The position numbers and the translations under genes were made by a program. Shown here piece by piece: positions 53,284 through 61,594 of a DNA stretch of 64,000 nt. The stretch's first letter is position 1. Every line of letters begins with the position of its first letter. Source of the stretch: Longimicrobium sp. (lineage in GTDB: Bacteria; Gemmatimonadota; Gemmatimonadetes; Longimicrobiales; Longimicrobiaceae); NCBI GenBank assembly GCA_036389795.1, contig DASVWD010000218.1, forward strand, positions 29,507 to 93,506, given 5' to 3'. A model generated the notes under the pieces. That model worked only from the letters and a program-made list of their open reading frames with translations, ran no database searches and had not been told where the DNA came from.

Positions 53284-54024
53284 ATGGAAGGCCAGTCGCT
53301 GGGGCTGTTCGTCGCCTTTTCCGCGGGGCTGCTCAGCTTCCTCTCGCCCTGCGTGCTCCCGCTGGTGCCGAGCTACGCCACGTTCATCACCGGGATGAGC
53401 CTGGACGAGCTGCAGGGCGCCGAGACCGCGCGCACCCGCCGCACCGTGCTCCTGCACGGCGTGCTCTTCGTGCTGGGCTTCACCTTCGTGTTCCTGGCGC
53501 TGGGCGCCAGCGCCAGCTTCCTGGGCGCGCTGATGAACTACGCCAGCCGCTGGGTGGAGCGCGTGGGCGGCGTGCTGCTCATCCTCTTCGGGCTCTACCT
53601 GCTGGGCGCGCTGCGGCTGCCCGGCGCGGGGCGCGAGTGGCGGATGCACCTGGCCGAGAAGCCGGTGGGCTACCTGGGCACCGTGCTGGTGGGGATCACC
53701 TTCGGCGCGGGGTGGACGCCGTGCATCGGGCCCGTGCTGGGCGGCATCCTCACCCTGGCCGCCACGCGCGACAGCATGGCGCAGGGGATCGGGCTCCTGG
53801 CCGTGTACTCGGCCGGCCTGGCGGTGCCGTTCCTCCTCTCCACGCTCCTGATCGAGCGCTTCCTCACCGGCTTCCGGCGGATCCGGCGCTGGCTGCCGTG
53901 GATCAACCGCATCAGCGGCGCCCTGCTGATCGCGCTGGGGCTCCTGATGCTCACCGGCTCGTTCTCGGCGCTCTCGGGGGTGATGGCGCGCTGGACGCCC
54001 GCCTGGCTCTCGGAGCGGCTCTGA
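53284..54024 (+). CDS. ccdA: CcdA-type thiol transporter (cytochrome c biogenesis)
   Basis: A 246-residue membrane protein with six membrane segments and the conserved cysteines in LSPCVLPLVPSY (segment 1) and GWTPCIGPVLGG (segment 4) that pass electrons to the periplasm for cytochrome c maturation or disulphide reduction. The ATG at 53284 begins MEGQSLGLFVAFSAG; an upstream ATG at 53197 adds a non-hydrophobic leader. The partner thioredoxin (ResA/CcmG-like) is not adjacent. Confidence 0.9.
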   Translation: MEGQSLGLFVAFSAGLLSFLSPCVLPLVPSYATFITGMSLDELQGAETARTRRTVLLHGVLFVLGFTFVFLALGASASFLGALMNYASRWVERVGGVLLILFGLYLLGALRLPGAGREWRMHLAEKPVGYLGTVLVGITFGAGWTPCIGPVLGGILTLAATRDSMAQGIGLLAVYSAGLAVPFLLSTLLIERFLTGFRRIRRWLPWINRISGALLIALGLLMLTGSFSALSGVMARWTPAWLSERL

Positions 54025-54126
54025 CCCGGCGCTCCGACCCCGCGCTGCTTGCGCCGCCGACACCTGCGGGGCAGATTCGTCGCGCTCCGGCGCCGTTTTC
54101 CCCCGACCCGAGCCGCTGAAAGGCCG

Positions 54127-54783
54127 ATGCCCCAGACGATCCGCATCCTGCTGGTGGACGACCACGCCGTGCTGCGCGCGGGGCTGCGCGCGCTGCTGGA
54201 GGCCGAGCCCGGCTTCCTGGTGGTCGGCGAGGCGTCCACGGGCGAGGAGGGGGTGATGAAGGCCGGGCAGCTGCGCCCGCACGTGGTGCTGATGGACCTG
54301 TCGATGCCGGGGATGGGCGGGCTGGAGGCGGTCAGGCAGATCTCGGCGCTCGGGCAGGACATCCGCACCCTGGTGCTCACCATGCACGGCGAGGAGGAGC
54401 ACCTGCTCCCGGTGCTGGAGGCGGGCGGCTCGGGGTACGTCAACAAGAAGAGCGCCGACGAGGAGCTGATCGAGGCGATCAAGACGGTGGCCTCGGGCGA
54501 CGTCTTCCTCTACCCGAGCGGCGCCAAGCTGCTGCTGCGCGGCCTCAAGCAGAAGGCCGAGCCGGGCGGGGAGGACCCGCTGGAGAGGCTCACCGACCGC
54601 GAGCGCGAGGTGCTGGCCTTCACGGTGGAGGGGTTCAGCTCCAGCGAGATCGGGAAGAAGCTGTTCATCAGCCCCAAGACGGTGGACACCTACCGCGCGC
54701 GGATCATGGAGAAGCTCGACCTCCACCACCGCAGCGAGCTGGTGCGCTTCGCGCTGAGGACGGGGCTGCTGAAGGCGGAATGA
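54127..54783 (+). CDS. NarL/FixJ-type response regulator
   Basis: A 218-residue transcription regulator. The receiver domain (1-120) has the acidic pocket DDH, the phosphoacceptor in VLMDLSMPGMGG and Lys in YVNKKSADEE; the C-terminal LuxR helix-turn-helix reads LTDREREVLAFTVEGFSSSE, IGKKLFISPKTVDTYRARIM. The ATG at 54127 follows GAAAGG. Its cognate kinase is not next to it, so the signal is unknown. It follows ccdA by 102 bp, with fabF 104 bp downstream. Confidence 0.92.
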   Translation: MPQTIRILLVDDHAVLRAGLRALLEAEPGFLVVGEASTGEEGVMKAGQLRPHVVLMDLSMPGMGGLEAVRQISALGQDIRTLVLTMHGEEEHLLPVLEAGGSGYVNKKSADEELIEAIKTVASGDVFLYPSGAKLLLRGLKQKAEPGGEDPLERLTDREREVLAFTVEGFSSSEIGKKLFISPKTVDTYRARIMEKLDLHHRSELVRFALRTGLLKAE

Positions 54784-54789
54784 AACCGC

Positions 54790-54868
54790 AGGGGACAGGT
54801 TACAGGGTACAGGGGACGGCCTGCCCGCTTCGGCGCGGTTGCGGGCTGTCCCCTGTCCCCTGTCCCCC
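54790..54868. repeat. Inverted repeat of ACAGGGGAC units
   Basis: AGGGGACAGGTTACAGGGTA and CAGGGGAC (54790-54817) face GTCCCCTGTCCCCTGTCCCC (54848-54867). A single-arm relative is at 11941-11957. It fills the spacer before fabF. Confidence 0.7.
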
Positions 54869-54887
54869 ATAACCCGAGGGGTCGAAC

Positions 54888-56141
54888 GTGAATCGCAGGG
54901 TCGTGGTCACCGGGATCGGGATGGTCACTCCGCTGGGGAACGGCGCGGAGGAGACCTGGAGGAACGTGCTGGCCGGGAAGTCGGGGACCGGGCCGCTCAC
55001 CAGGTTCCAGCTGGAGGGGCTGCCCCCCGAGGTGTGCGTGGCGGCCGAGGTGAAGGACTTCGACCCCGAGCCGGTGATCGAGCGGCGCGAGGCGAAGCGG
55101 ATGGACACCTTCATCCAGTACGCGCTGGTGGCCGCGGACGAGGCGCTGAGAAACGCCGGCCTCGGCGGGCTGGGGCCGGTGCCCGACCCCGAGAACACGG
55201 GGACCATCATCGGTTCGGGGATGGGCGGGATCGCCAACATCATGGAGACGCGCACCCTGATGGACGCCTCGGGGCCGCGGCGCGTCTCGCCGTTCTTCAT
55301 CCCCGCCAGCATCATCAACCTGGCCGCGGGGCAGGTGGCCATGCGCACCGGCGCGGCGGGGCCCAGCTACGCCCCCGTCTCGGCGTGCGCCAGCAGCAAC
55401 CACGCGATCGGCGAGGCGTTCCACGCCATCCAGCGCGGCGACGCCGACATGATGATCGCCGGGGGCACCGAGGCGTGCGTGACGGCCATCTCCTTCGCCG
55501 GCTTCGCGGCGGCGCGCGCGCTGGCCACGGAGTACGACTCGCCCGAGACGGCGTCGAAGCCGTTCGACGCGAAGCGGAGCGGGTTCGTGCACGCCGAGGG
55601 CGCGGCCATCCTGATCCTGGAGGAGCTGGAGGCGGCCCGGCGGCGCGGGGCGCCGATCCTGGCCGAGGTGGCGGGCTTCGGGATGAGCGCCGACGCCTAC
55701 CACGTGACGGCGCCGCCGGAGAACGGCGAGGGCGCGGTCCGGGCGATGCGGCGGGCGCTCAGGAGCGCCGGCATGGCCCCCGAGCAGGTGGACTACATCA
55801 ACGCGCACGGCACCGCCACGCCGGTGGGCGACCTGGCCGAGACGCGCGCCATCCGCACCGTGTTCGGGCCCCACGCGGACCGGCTGGCGGTGTCGTCCAC
55901 CAAGTCGATGCTGGGGCACGCGCTGGGCGGCAGCGCGGCGATCGAGGCGGGGATCTCGGCCTTCGCGCTGCGCGACGGGGTGATGCCGCCCACCATCAAC
56001 CTCACCGACCCCGACCCGGAGTGCGACCTGGACTACGTCCCCCACCAGGCCCGCAAGGCCGAGCTGGACGTGGTGCTCTCCAACTCCTTCGGCTTCGGCG
56101 GCGCCAACACCACGCTGGTGCTGAAGCGGTACGAGGAGTAG
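54888..56141 (+). CDS. fabF: Beta-ketoacyl-ACP synthase II
   Basis: A 417-residue condensing enzyme. The catalytic triad is complete: Cys167 in VSACASSNHA, His307 in INAHGTATP and His344 in MLGHALGG, with Lys339 nearby. It adds malonyl-ACP to acyl-ACP in fatty-acid elongation. GTG start at 54888 (GAGGGGTCGAAC upstream). No acpP or fabG gene lies next to it, so it is probably an extra or relocated copy. Confidence 0.94.
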   Translation: MNRRVVVTGIGMVTPLGNGAEETWRNVLAGKSGTGPLTRFQLEGLPPEVCVAAEVKDFDPEPVIERREAKRMDTFIQYALVAADEALRNAGLGGLGPVPDPENTGTIIGSGMGGIANIMETRTLMDASGPRRVSPFFIPASIINLAAGQVAMRTGAAGPSYAPVSACASSNHAIGEAFHAIQRGDADMMIAGGTEACVTAISFAGFAAARALATEYDSPETASKPFDAKRSGFVHAEGAAILILEELEAARRRGAPILAEVAGFGMSADAYHVTAPPENGEGAVRAMRRALRSAGMAPEQVDYINAHGTATPVGDLAETRAIRTVFGPHADRLAVSSTKSMLGHALGGSAAIEAGISAFALRDGVMPPTINLTDPDPECDLDYVPHQARKAELDVVLSNSFGFGGANTTLVLKRYEE

Positions 56142-56248
56142 CCGGGAACACTTCGGCGCTTCGCGCGACGGTGGGCGGCCGGTGGACAATCCCTGCTTCT
56201 CAGCGAGTATCGGCGCGGCCGCGGGGGCCCTCACCCGCCGCCTTGGAG

Positions 56249-56297
56249 CGTCCACCCTCTCCCAGGTCTGGGACCCAGGTCTGGGAGAGGGTGGACG
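56249..56297. repeat. Perfect 17-bp-arm palindrome
   Basis: CGTCCACCCTCTCCCAG (56249-56265) pairs with CTGGGAGAGGGTGGACG (56281-56297). The sequence CCCAGGTCTGGGA is also directly repeated inside. It stands in the 312-bp spacer between the convergent fabF and CBS genes and may terminate both. Confidence 0.65.
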
Positions 56298-56334
56298 TGA
56301 CGGATCGGTGCGAGGGGTTGTAGTTGCAGCGGTT

Positions 56335-56362
56335 GAAGCCTCGCGGGGTTTGCGAGGCTTTC
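56335..56362. repeat. GAAAGCCTCG hairpin element, copy 3
   Basis: GAAGCCTCGC (56335-56344) pairs with GCGAGGCTTTC (56352-56362), followed by CGTGGTTCCAGC, the reverse complement of the sequence before the copy at 36372. Confidence 0.65.
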
Positions 56363-56453
56363 CGTGGTTCCAGCGGGTGTCTTCAGGCACTCGCGACGAG
56401 GGGGAGGCCCCACCCGGGAGCCTCCCCCTCGCGTCGTGCCGGAGAGACGGCGG

Positions 56454-57818
56454 TCAGGAGGTCTCGCCGCCGCCCCAGCTCCCGCTGCCCGACTCGCCGG
56501 TGCCGCCGAGGTTGCTGCCGCCGCCCGAGCCCGTGCGGCCGGTGCCGCCGCCCAGGCCGGTCCCGCCGGCGCTCATGCCGCCGCCGGAGCCGGTCCCGCC
56601 GGCGCTCATCCCGCCCGTCGAGCGGCCGCCGCCCGTCCCGCCGCGGGACTGGCTGGAGCGCGTGCCGCCGCGCCCGCCGCGGCCGGTGGGCTCGGAGATG
56701 CGCTCCAGGGTGTCGGCCACGCGCTGCTCGCCGCGTGGGGTGTCGATGTCGCGGGCCACGTCGGCCTGCGCCACGATCCCCACCAGGCGCCCCTCGCGGT
56801 CGGTGATGGGAACGCGGCGCACCTGCTCGCTCTCCATCACCCGGAGGATGTCGGCCACCGTGTCGTTCTTGTTGCAGCTCTCGACCTCGGTGGTCATCAC
56901 CTCGGAGACCTTGGTGCCGCGGGCGTCCATCCCCTCGGCCACCGCGCGGATGGTGATGTCGCGGTCGGTGACCACGCCGCGCAGCCGCTTGTTGGTCTCG
57001 CTGTCGACCACGGGGATGATCCCCACGTTCAGGTCGCGCATCTTCTGCGCGGCCTCGGCCAGCGAGCTGTCGGGGGTGACGCACTCGGGGTTCTCGGTCA
57101 TGATGTCGGCCGCGCGCACCCGCCGGGTCTCGTCCTGCCCGCCCGACATCCCGCCGCCGCTGCCGTAGCCGCCGCCGTACCCGCCGCCGCGGCTGCCGCC
57201 CCGGCCCAGGCCGGTGTCGCGGGCGCCCCAGTCGCCGCCGCCGGTGTAGCCGGTCTCGAAGTCGCGCCCGCCCAGGGTGCTGCCGGCGCCGCCGAACGAG
57301 CTGCCGCCGGTCGAGCCGCCGCCGTAGTAGCCGCCGCCGGTGCCGCCCCCGCCGTAGTCGCGCATCCCGCCGTAGCCGCCGGTCTCGTAGCCGTAGCCGC
57401 CGGCGCTGTACAGGTCGCCGCCGCGGCCGCGGGTCATCCCGCCGCCCCAGCCGCCGCGGCCGCCGCCACCGCTGCCCCAGCCGCCGCCGGCGCCGAAGTC
57501 GTTGTCGTACGAGCCGCCGCCGCTGCCGAAGCCGCTGTAGCCGCCGCCGTACCCGCCGCCCTGGTAGCCGCCGGCGTCGGAGCCCATCCCGCCGTACTCA
57601 CCGCCGCCCCAGCCGCCTTCACCGCCGCCCCAGCCGCCGCGGCCGCTGGAGCCCATCCCGCCGTACTCGCTCCCCCAGCCGCGGCCCATCCCGCCGCCGC
57701 CGCCCTGCCAGTGCGAGCCGTACTCGTCCCCGCCGCCGTAGAAGCCGGAGCCGCCGGTCCCCCCCTCGCCTCCGCGTCCCCACCGTGTACGGTCGAAGTC
57801 CCGTCCGTAGCGTGCCAT
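56454..57818 (-). CDS. CBS-domain protein with glycine-rich flanks
   Basis: A 454-residue protein. Residues 1-225 are Gly/Tyr/Ser repeats (SEYGGMGSSGRGGWGGGEGG style); residues about 230-375 are a pair of CBS domains: IMTENPECVTPDSSLAEAAQ, NVGIIPVVDSETNKRLRGVV, TDRDITIRAVAEGM, then VMTTEVESCNKNDTVADILR, RRVPITDREGRLVGIVAQAD; residues 376-454 are again Gly/Thr/Ser repeats. CBS pairs bind adenine nucleotides. No enzyme domain is attached. The start ATG at 57818 has AGGAGG 7 nt upstream. The Gly-rich arms may cause condensation or surface binding (inference). Confidence 0.88.
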   Translation of the reverse strand: MARYGRDFDRTRWGRGGEGGTGGSGFYGGGDEYGSHWQGGGGGMGRGWGSEYGGMGSSGRGGWGGGEGGWGGGEYGGMGSDAGGYQGGGYGGGYSGFGSGGGSYDNDFGAGGGWGSGGGGRGGWGGGMTRGRGGDLYSAGGYGYETGGYGGMRDYGGGGTGGGYYGGGSTGGSSFGGAGSTLGGRDFETGYTGGGDWGARDTGLGRGGSRGGGYGGGYGSGGGMSGGQDETRRVRAADIMTENPECVTPDSSLAEAAQKMRDLNVGIIPVVDSETNKRLRGVVTDRDITIRAVAEGMDARGTKVSEVMTTEVESCNKNDTVADILRVMESEQVRRVPITDREGRLVGIVAQADVARDIDTPRGEQRVADTLERISEPTGRGGRGGTRSSQSRGGTGGGRSTGGMSAGGTGSGGGMSAGGTGLGGGTGRTGSGGGSNLGGTGESGSGSWGGGETS

Positions 57819-57947
57819 GCTCAGCCTCCTGCGGTTGAGTGACCTGCCGGCGGCGCCCGGGCCGCCGTCCGAATCATCCCCCACTCACCAGGGGAAGGAA
57901 CGGGCAGCGGGTGCAAGATGCGCACCCTTCCGGCGGGGTCTTCCGGC

Positions 57948-58691
57948 TTACTTCGAGGCGCGCCGCCGCTCGCGCAGGAGGAGGATCGCGAGCCCCACGA
58001 CGCCGATCGCGGCGAAGCTGAACCACTGGATGGCGTAGCCCAGGTGCGGCCCCTCGTCGAGCGCGGGCGCGCCCAGGCGCACGGGCGGCGCCGCGCGGGC
58101 CGAATCGGCGCCGGGGAGCTGCTGCAGGTAGAGCGGGAGGACGGACCCGGGCGCCAGCCGCCGCAGCGTCTCCAGGTCCAGCCGCCGGTAGGTGGTGGCC
58201 CCGCCCGCGCGCGCGGCGGCCGGGGCGCCGCCGTCGCGGGTGACGGGGACCTCCTGGAGGATGCCCTCGACCCGGCGCGCCCCCGGCTCGGCGTACGGCG
58301 CCGGGTCCGCCGTGGCCGCGTCGGGCGAGGGGACCCACCCGCGGTTCACGTAGACGACGGCGCCGGTGCCGCCGACCGCCAGCGGGGTGACGAGGTGGAC
58401 GCCCGGCCTGCCGTCCTGCACGCGCCCCCGGAGGACGACTTCGCCCGCGGGGAGGTAGACGCCCGCCGCGCGCACCCGCCGGTTGACGAAGCGCCCGGGG
58501 TCGCGGCGGATGGAGTCGGCGGCCGCCGCGTCGAGCGCGAGCGGGGGGAGGCTCATCTTCGAGACGAGCGCGGCGTTGCGCTCGCGCTTCTGCTGCAGCC
58601 GGTCGAGCTGCCAGAAGCCCAGGCGCACGCAGAGCGCGCACATCGCCAGGATGAACGCGGCGCCCAGCACGCCGCGCGGGGAGATCTTCAT
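57948..58691 (-). CDS. SURF1-family protein
   Basis: A 247-residue membrane protein that helps insert heme into cytochrome c oxidase. Two membrane helices at the ends (about 7-25 and 224-241) enclose a periplasmic beta domain. Family motifs: GFWQLDRLQQKRERN near the start, VYLPAGEVVLRGRVQDGRPG, YVNRGWVPSP in the middle and HLGYAIQWFSFA before the last helix. No cytochrome oxidase genes are adjacent. Transcribed alone on the minus strand. Confidence 0.92.
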   Translation of the reverse strand: MKISPRGVLGAAFILAMCALCVRLGFWQLDRLQQKRERNAALVSKMSLPPLALDAAAADSIRRDPGRFVNRRVRAAGVYLPAGEVVLRGRVQDGRPGVHLVTPLAVGGTGAVVYVNRGWVPSPDAATADPAPYAEPGARRVEGILQEVPVTRDGGAPAAARAGGATTYRRLDLETLRRLAPGSVLPLYLQQLPGADSARAAPPVRLGAPALDEGPHLGYAIQWFSFAAIGVVGLAILLLRERRRASK

Positions 58692-58772
58692 CGTCCGACG
58701 GCAGATTCGGGGTCGTTTCGCGCGGAGAATCTACCACCCGGCGGGCATCCGTGCTCGTATGGATCGACATGT

Positions 58773-58855
58773 CTCACACGGAGTCAACGGAGTTAACGGA
58801 GTTAACGGAGAAACCCCCTCGCTGTTCTCCGTTGACTCCGTTTCCTCCGTGTGAG
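58773..58855. repeat. Palindrome with 9-bp-period arms, copy 3
   Basis: CTCACACGGAGTCAACGGAG with two further GTTAACGGA units (58773-58810) faces CTCCGTTGACTCCGTTTCCT and CCGTGTGAG (58827-58855). The left arm has one more unit than the right. Followed by GCTTTTCAG as at 23826. Confidence 0.75.
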
Positions 58856-58871
58856 GCTTTTCAGCCGGCCC

Positions 58872-58900
58872 TTGACACGGAGAGAATCCGAAACTAGTCT
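58872..58900 (+). promoter_or_regulatory. Strong promoter of the rrf2 gene
   Basis: A perfect TTGACA (58872-58877), 17-bp spacer and TAGTCT (58895-58900). The operator at 58890-58913 covers the -10 element, so the regulator should repress itself. Confidence 0.75.
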
Positions 58901-58913
58901 AGTTACAGTTTCT
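58890..58913 (+). promoter_or_regulatory. Rrf2 operator, site 1
   Basis: On the minus strand GAAACTGTAACTAGACTAGT and TTC. It is a dyad with arms AAACT/AGTTT and contains the smaller palindrome AACTAGTCTAGTT. It matches the sites at 59454 and 59967 in the same register. Confidence 0.65.
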
Positions 58914-58936
58914 CGGGAGCGACGAAACGAGGCAGG

Positions 58937-59422
58937 ATGATCAGCAGCAGGGTCGCGGTAGCCGTTCACGTGCTCGCCTACCTGGCGTGGAAGCGGTCCG
59001 AGGGTGCCACCTCGGAGCGCATCGCCGCCAGCGTGAACACCAACCCGGTGGTGGTGCGCCGCATCGTGGGCGCGCTGCGCAACGCGGGGATGGTGACGGT
59101 GCAGCCGGGCGTGGGCGGCGGCGCGCAGCTCGCCCGCGAGCCGGGACAGATCACGCTGCTGGACGTCTACCGCGCGGTGGAGGACGCCGACGAGCTGTTC
59201 TCGCTGCACCCGCAAACGCCGCGGCGCGACTGCAGCATCGGCGGCAACATCCAGCACGTGCTGCAGGGGATCTTCTGCCGCGCCCGCCAGGCGATGGAGC
59301 GCGAGCTGGACGAGGTCACCATCGCCGACGTGGGGCGCGAGGTGATGGCGCGCGCGGGGCACTGCGGGTGCGATCGCGTGCAGGAGCCCGCCCACGCCGC
59401 CGCGGGCGAACGGCAGGCGTAG
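58937..59422 (+). CDS. Rrf2-family transcriptional regulator
   Basis: A 161-residue winged-helix regulator. The DNA-binding region is MISSRVAVAVHVLAYLAWKR, SEGATSERIAASVNTNPVVV, RRIVGALRNAGMVTVQPGVG. Four Cys lie in the sensor half (Cys99, Cys114, Cys143, Cys145), arranged as C-x14-C and a C-x-C end motif rather than the CX2-CX5 cluster of IscR/NsrR, so thiol sensing (YwnA/CymR-like) is more likely than an iron-sulphur cluster, but not certain. It starts a cluster with a carboxypeptidase-regulatory-like protein, an Old Yellow Enzyme and transporters, and likely controls them through the shared operator. Confidence 0.9.
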   Translation: MISSRVAVAVHVLAYLAWKRSEGATSERIAASVNTNPVVVRRIVGALRNAGMVTVQPGVGGGAQLAREPGQITLLDVYRAVEDADELFSLHPQTPRRDCSIGGNIQHVLQGIFCRARQAMERELDEVTIADVGREVMARAGHCGCDRVQEPAHAAAGERQA

Positions 59423-59453
59423 CCGTCCGGACGGCCGCCTTTTCCACATAAAT

Positions 59454-59477
59454 GTAACTGTAACAGGCACGGTTTTC
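59454..59477 (+). promoter_or_regulatory. Rrf2 operator, site 2
   Basis: GTAACTGTAACAGGCACGGT then TTTC. It lies 51 bp before the gene at 59529 and aligns with sites 1 and 3 (AACyGTAAC ... ACnGTTT). Confidence 0.65.
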
Positions 59478-59528
59478 GAAACGGCGGTATCGTTTCGGCC
59501 GGGTGGAGACGAGGGGAAGGAGGAGGCG

Positions 59529-59936
59529 ATGACGATCACATGGCGAGACCCGATCCGGCGATCGCTCCCCGTCCAAGTGCTCTTCCTGCTCTTCCTGCTG
59601 GCCGCCGCGCCGGCCGCGGCGCAGGAGGGGAGGATCGTGGGGCGGGTGACGGACGGGACCGGGAGCCCGGTGGCCGGGGCGCGCGTGACGCTCACGCCGG
59701 CCGACGCGGAGCAGCCGGCGCGCAGCACGGTGACGGGCGAGACGGGCGGCTTCGAGTTCGCGGGGGTGCGGCCGGGGGAGTACCGGCTGCGCGCGGTGGG
59801 GACGGGATACGGCGCCCGGGAGCTGCGGGTGGCGCTCGATCCCGGGAAGCTGCAGAGCGTGATCGCGCGGCTGGCGCCCGCGCGGCGGGGGGAAGCGCTC
59901 GCGGAGCAGCGCCGCGGACCGCGGCGGCGGCCGTAA
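59529..59936 (+). CDS. Secreted carboxypeptidase-regulatory-like domain protein
   Basis: A 135-residue protein with a signal peptide (RRSLPVQVLFLLFLLAAAPA, cleaved after AAAQ at about 32) and a single CarboxypepD_reg/Ig-like beta-sandwich (about 34-118: GRIVGRVTDGTGSPVAGARV, TVTGETGGFEFAGVRPGEYR). Usually this domain begins a large receptor, but here it stands alone. The C-terminus is Arg-rich. GGAGGCG lies before the ATG. Under the same operator as OYE, so probably linked to redox or electrophile stress. Function unknown. Confidence 0.8.
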   Translation: MTITWRDPIRRSLPVQVLFLLFLLAAAPAAAQEGRIVGRVTDGTGSPVAGARVTLTPADAEQPARSTVTGETGGFEFAGVRPGEYRLRAVGTGYGARELRVALDPGKLQSVIARLAPARRGEALAEQRRGPRRRP

Positions 59937-59966
59937 GCTGTTCCCCCGCAAGGGATTGGTGCGTCC

Positions 59967-59989
59967 AAAACCGTAACAGTGACGGTTTC
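59967..59989 (+). promoter_or_regulatory. Rrf2 operator, site 3
   Basis: AAAACCGTAACAGTGACGGT then TTC, an inverted repeat AAACCGT-7 nt-ACGGTTT. It lies 59 bp upstream of the OYE start. Confidence 0.7.
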
Positions 59990-60047
59990 GGTTGCGTCGC
60001 GAAGGGCGCAACGGGGGCCGCGGAAAAGCGAAGACGAGAGGGTCGAG

Positions 60048-61145
60048 ATGAGCGACACGAGGGAGCGGAACCTGTTCTCGCCCTTCCAGCTCGGGCCGTA
60101 CGAGCTGCGCAACCGGCTGGTGATGGCGCCGATGACGCGCAACCGCGCCGGCGAGGGGAACGTGCCCACGCCGCTGATGGCCGAGTACTACGCGCAGCGG
60201 GCCACGGCGGGGCTGATCGTGACGGAGGGGTCGCAGGTGTCGCCGCAGGGGGCGGGCTACCCGCACACGCCGGGGATCCACACCCGCGAGCAGGTGGAGG
60301 GGTGGCGCGGGGTGACCGACGCGGTGCACGCGGCGGGCGGGCGCATCTTCCTGCAGCTCTGGCACGTGGGTCGGGTGTCGCACCCGTCGCTGCAGCCGGG
60401 CGGGGCGCTCCCCGTGGCGCCGTCGCCGCTGGGGATCCAGGGGCAGGCCGTCACCCCGCACGGGCCGCAGCCGTTCGTCACCCCGCGCCCGCTGGAGACG
60501 GAGGAGGTCGCGTCGGTCGTGGAAGACTTCGCGGAAGGGGCGCGGCTGGCGTACCAGGCGGGGTTCGACGGGGTGGAGCTGCATGGGGCCAACGGCTACC
60601 TGATCGACCAGTTCCTGCGCGACGGCTCCAACCGGCGCACCGACCGCTACGGCGGCACCGTGCCGAACCGGGTGCGCTTCCTGGAGGAGGTGGCGGCCGC
60701 CGTGGTGGACGTGTGGGGCGGCGACCGGGTGGGAGTGCGCCTCTCGCCGCTCGGCACCACGAACGGGATGGCCGACTCGGACCCGGAGGCCACCTTCGGC
60801 TACGCGGCGTACGCGCTGAACCGCTTCGGGCTGGCGTACCTGCACGTGGTCGAGCCGGTGGCGCCGGGGAGCAGCCCGACCCGGATCTCGCCGGCGCTCC
60901 GGGCCATCTTCCGCGGGCCGTTCATCGCCAACGGGGGCTATGGGGCAGAGAGCGCCCACGCGGCGGTCGCGTCGGGGCGGGCGGACCTGGTGAGCTTCGG
61001 GACGGCGTTCCTGGCCAACCCCGACCTGCCGCGCCGCTTCCGCGAGGGGGCGCCGCTCAACGAGCCGGACCGCGCCACCTTCTACGGCGGCGACGAGCGG
61101 GGCTACACCGACTACCCGCCGCTCGACGCGGTGCGGGCGGCGTGA
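60048..61145 (+). CDS. Old Yellow Enzyme-family alkene reductase
   Basis: A 365-residue FMN enzyme of the NemA/OYE class. His179 and Asn182 (substrate) and Tyr184 (proton donor) are in ELHGANGYLIDQF, and NRRTDRYGG is the FMN/dimer motif; MAPMTRNRA is at the N-terminus. It reduces alpha,beta-unsaturated carbonyls, nitroesters and related electrophiles with NAD(P)H. The ATG at 60048 follows GAGAGGGTCGAG. Operator site 3 lies in front, so it is expected to respond to the Rrf2 protein, in line with electrophile-induced regulation of OYE in other bacteria. Confidence 0.95.
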   Translation: MSDTRERNLFSPFQLGPYELRNRLVMAPMTRNRAGEGNVPTPLMAEYYAQRATAGLIVTEGSQVSPQGAGYPHTPGIHTREQVEGWRGVTDAVHAAGGRIFLQLWHVGRVSHPSLQPGGALPVAPSPLGIQGQAVTPHGPQPFVTPRPLETEEVASVVEDFAEGARLAYQAGFDGVELHGANGYLIDQFLRDGSNRRTDRYGGTVPNRVRFLEEVAAAVVDVWGGDRVGVRLSPLGTTNGMADSDPEATFGYAAYALNRFGLAYLHVVEPVAPGSSPTRISPALRAIFRGPFIANGGYGAESAHAAVASGRADLVSFGTAFLANPDLPRRFREGAPLNEPDRATFYGGDERGYTDYPPLDAVRAA

Positions 61146-61180
61146 GAAGGGCACACGAGACAGGGAGGAAGGGAGGCACC

Positions 61181-61345
61181 ATGCTGGCACTGCTCACGCT
61201 CCCCCGCGGCGTCCCGGTGGAGCCGGCGCTGGAGCTGGCCGACGCACGGCGCGAGGAGCCCGTCGGCATTGTCATCCGCCCCGGACCGGCCCCCGCGCCC
61301 GCCTCGGGCGCGTCGCGGCCGCGTCCGAGCCAGGCGATGGGATGA
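61181..61345 (+). CDS. Small protein, 54 aa
   Basis: GGGAGG precedes the ATG at 61181 by 5 nt. The product MLALLTLPRGVPVEPALELA is followed by an acidic/Arg part and a Pro/Ala tail. It lies 35 bp after OYE and may be cotranscribed. No family; existence rests mainly on the ribosome site. Confidence 0.4.
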   Translation: MLALLTLPRGVPVEPALELADARREEPVGIVIRPGPAPAPASGASRPRPSQAMG

Positions 61346-61365
61346 AGCAACGATAAACTACATGT

Positions 61366-61447
61366 CTCACGCAGAGGAAGCAGAGGTAGCAGAGAGAGCC
61401 CCGGAGCGGCGATGAACTCTCTGCTAACTCTGCTGACTCTGCGTGAG
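61366..61447. repeat. Palindrome with 9-bp-period arms, copy 4
   Basis: CTCACGCAGAGGAAGCAGAG and GTAGCAGAGAG (61366-61396) face CTCTCTGCTAACTCTGCTGA and CTCTGCGTGAG (61417-61447). Confidence 0.75.
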
Positions 61448-61545
61448 TCCAATGCTGTTTTGCCAGTCTATCGGAACCAAGGTGAATTCATGAGATTGAA
61501 GTCGTGGCGGAGCGGGACGGCGAAGCCGGGGTATCAGGCGCCTCC

Positions 61546-61577
61546 CACCGGGCGAAGGACGGCTCGCCCGGTGTTTT
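61546..61577 (+). terminator. Intrinsic terminator just upstream of the MFS start
   Basis: CACCGGGCGA (61546-61555) pairs with TCGCCCGGTG (61564-61573), followed by TTTT. It ends 18 bp before the proposed MFS ATG, too near for a separate promoter between them, so it may work as an attenuator. Confidence 0.7.
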
Positions 61578-61594
61578 CTACTTTGCGGGCGGGA

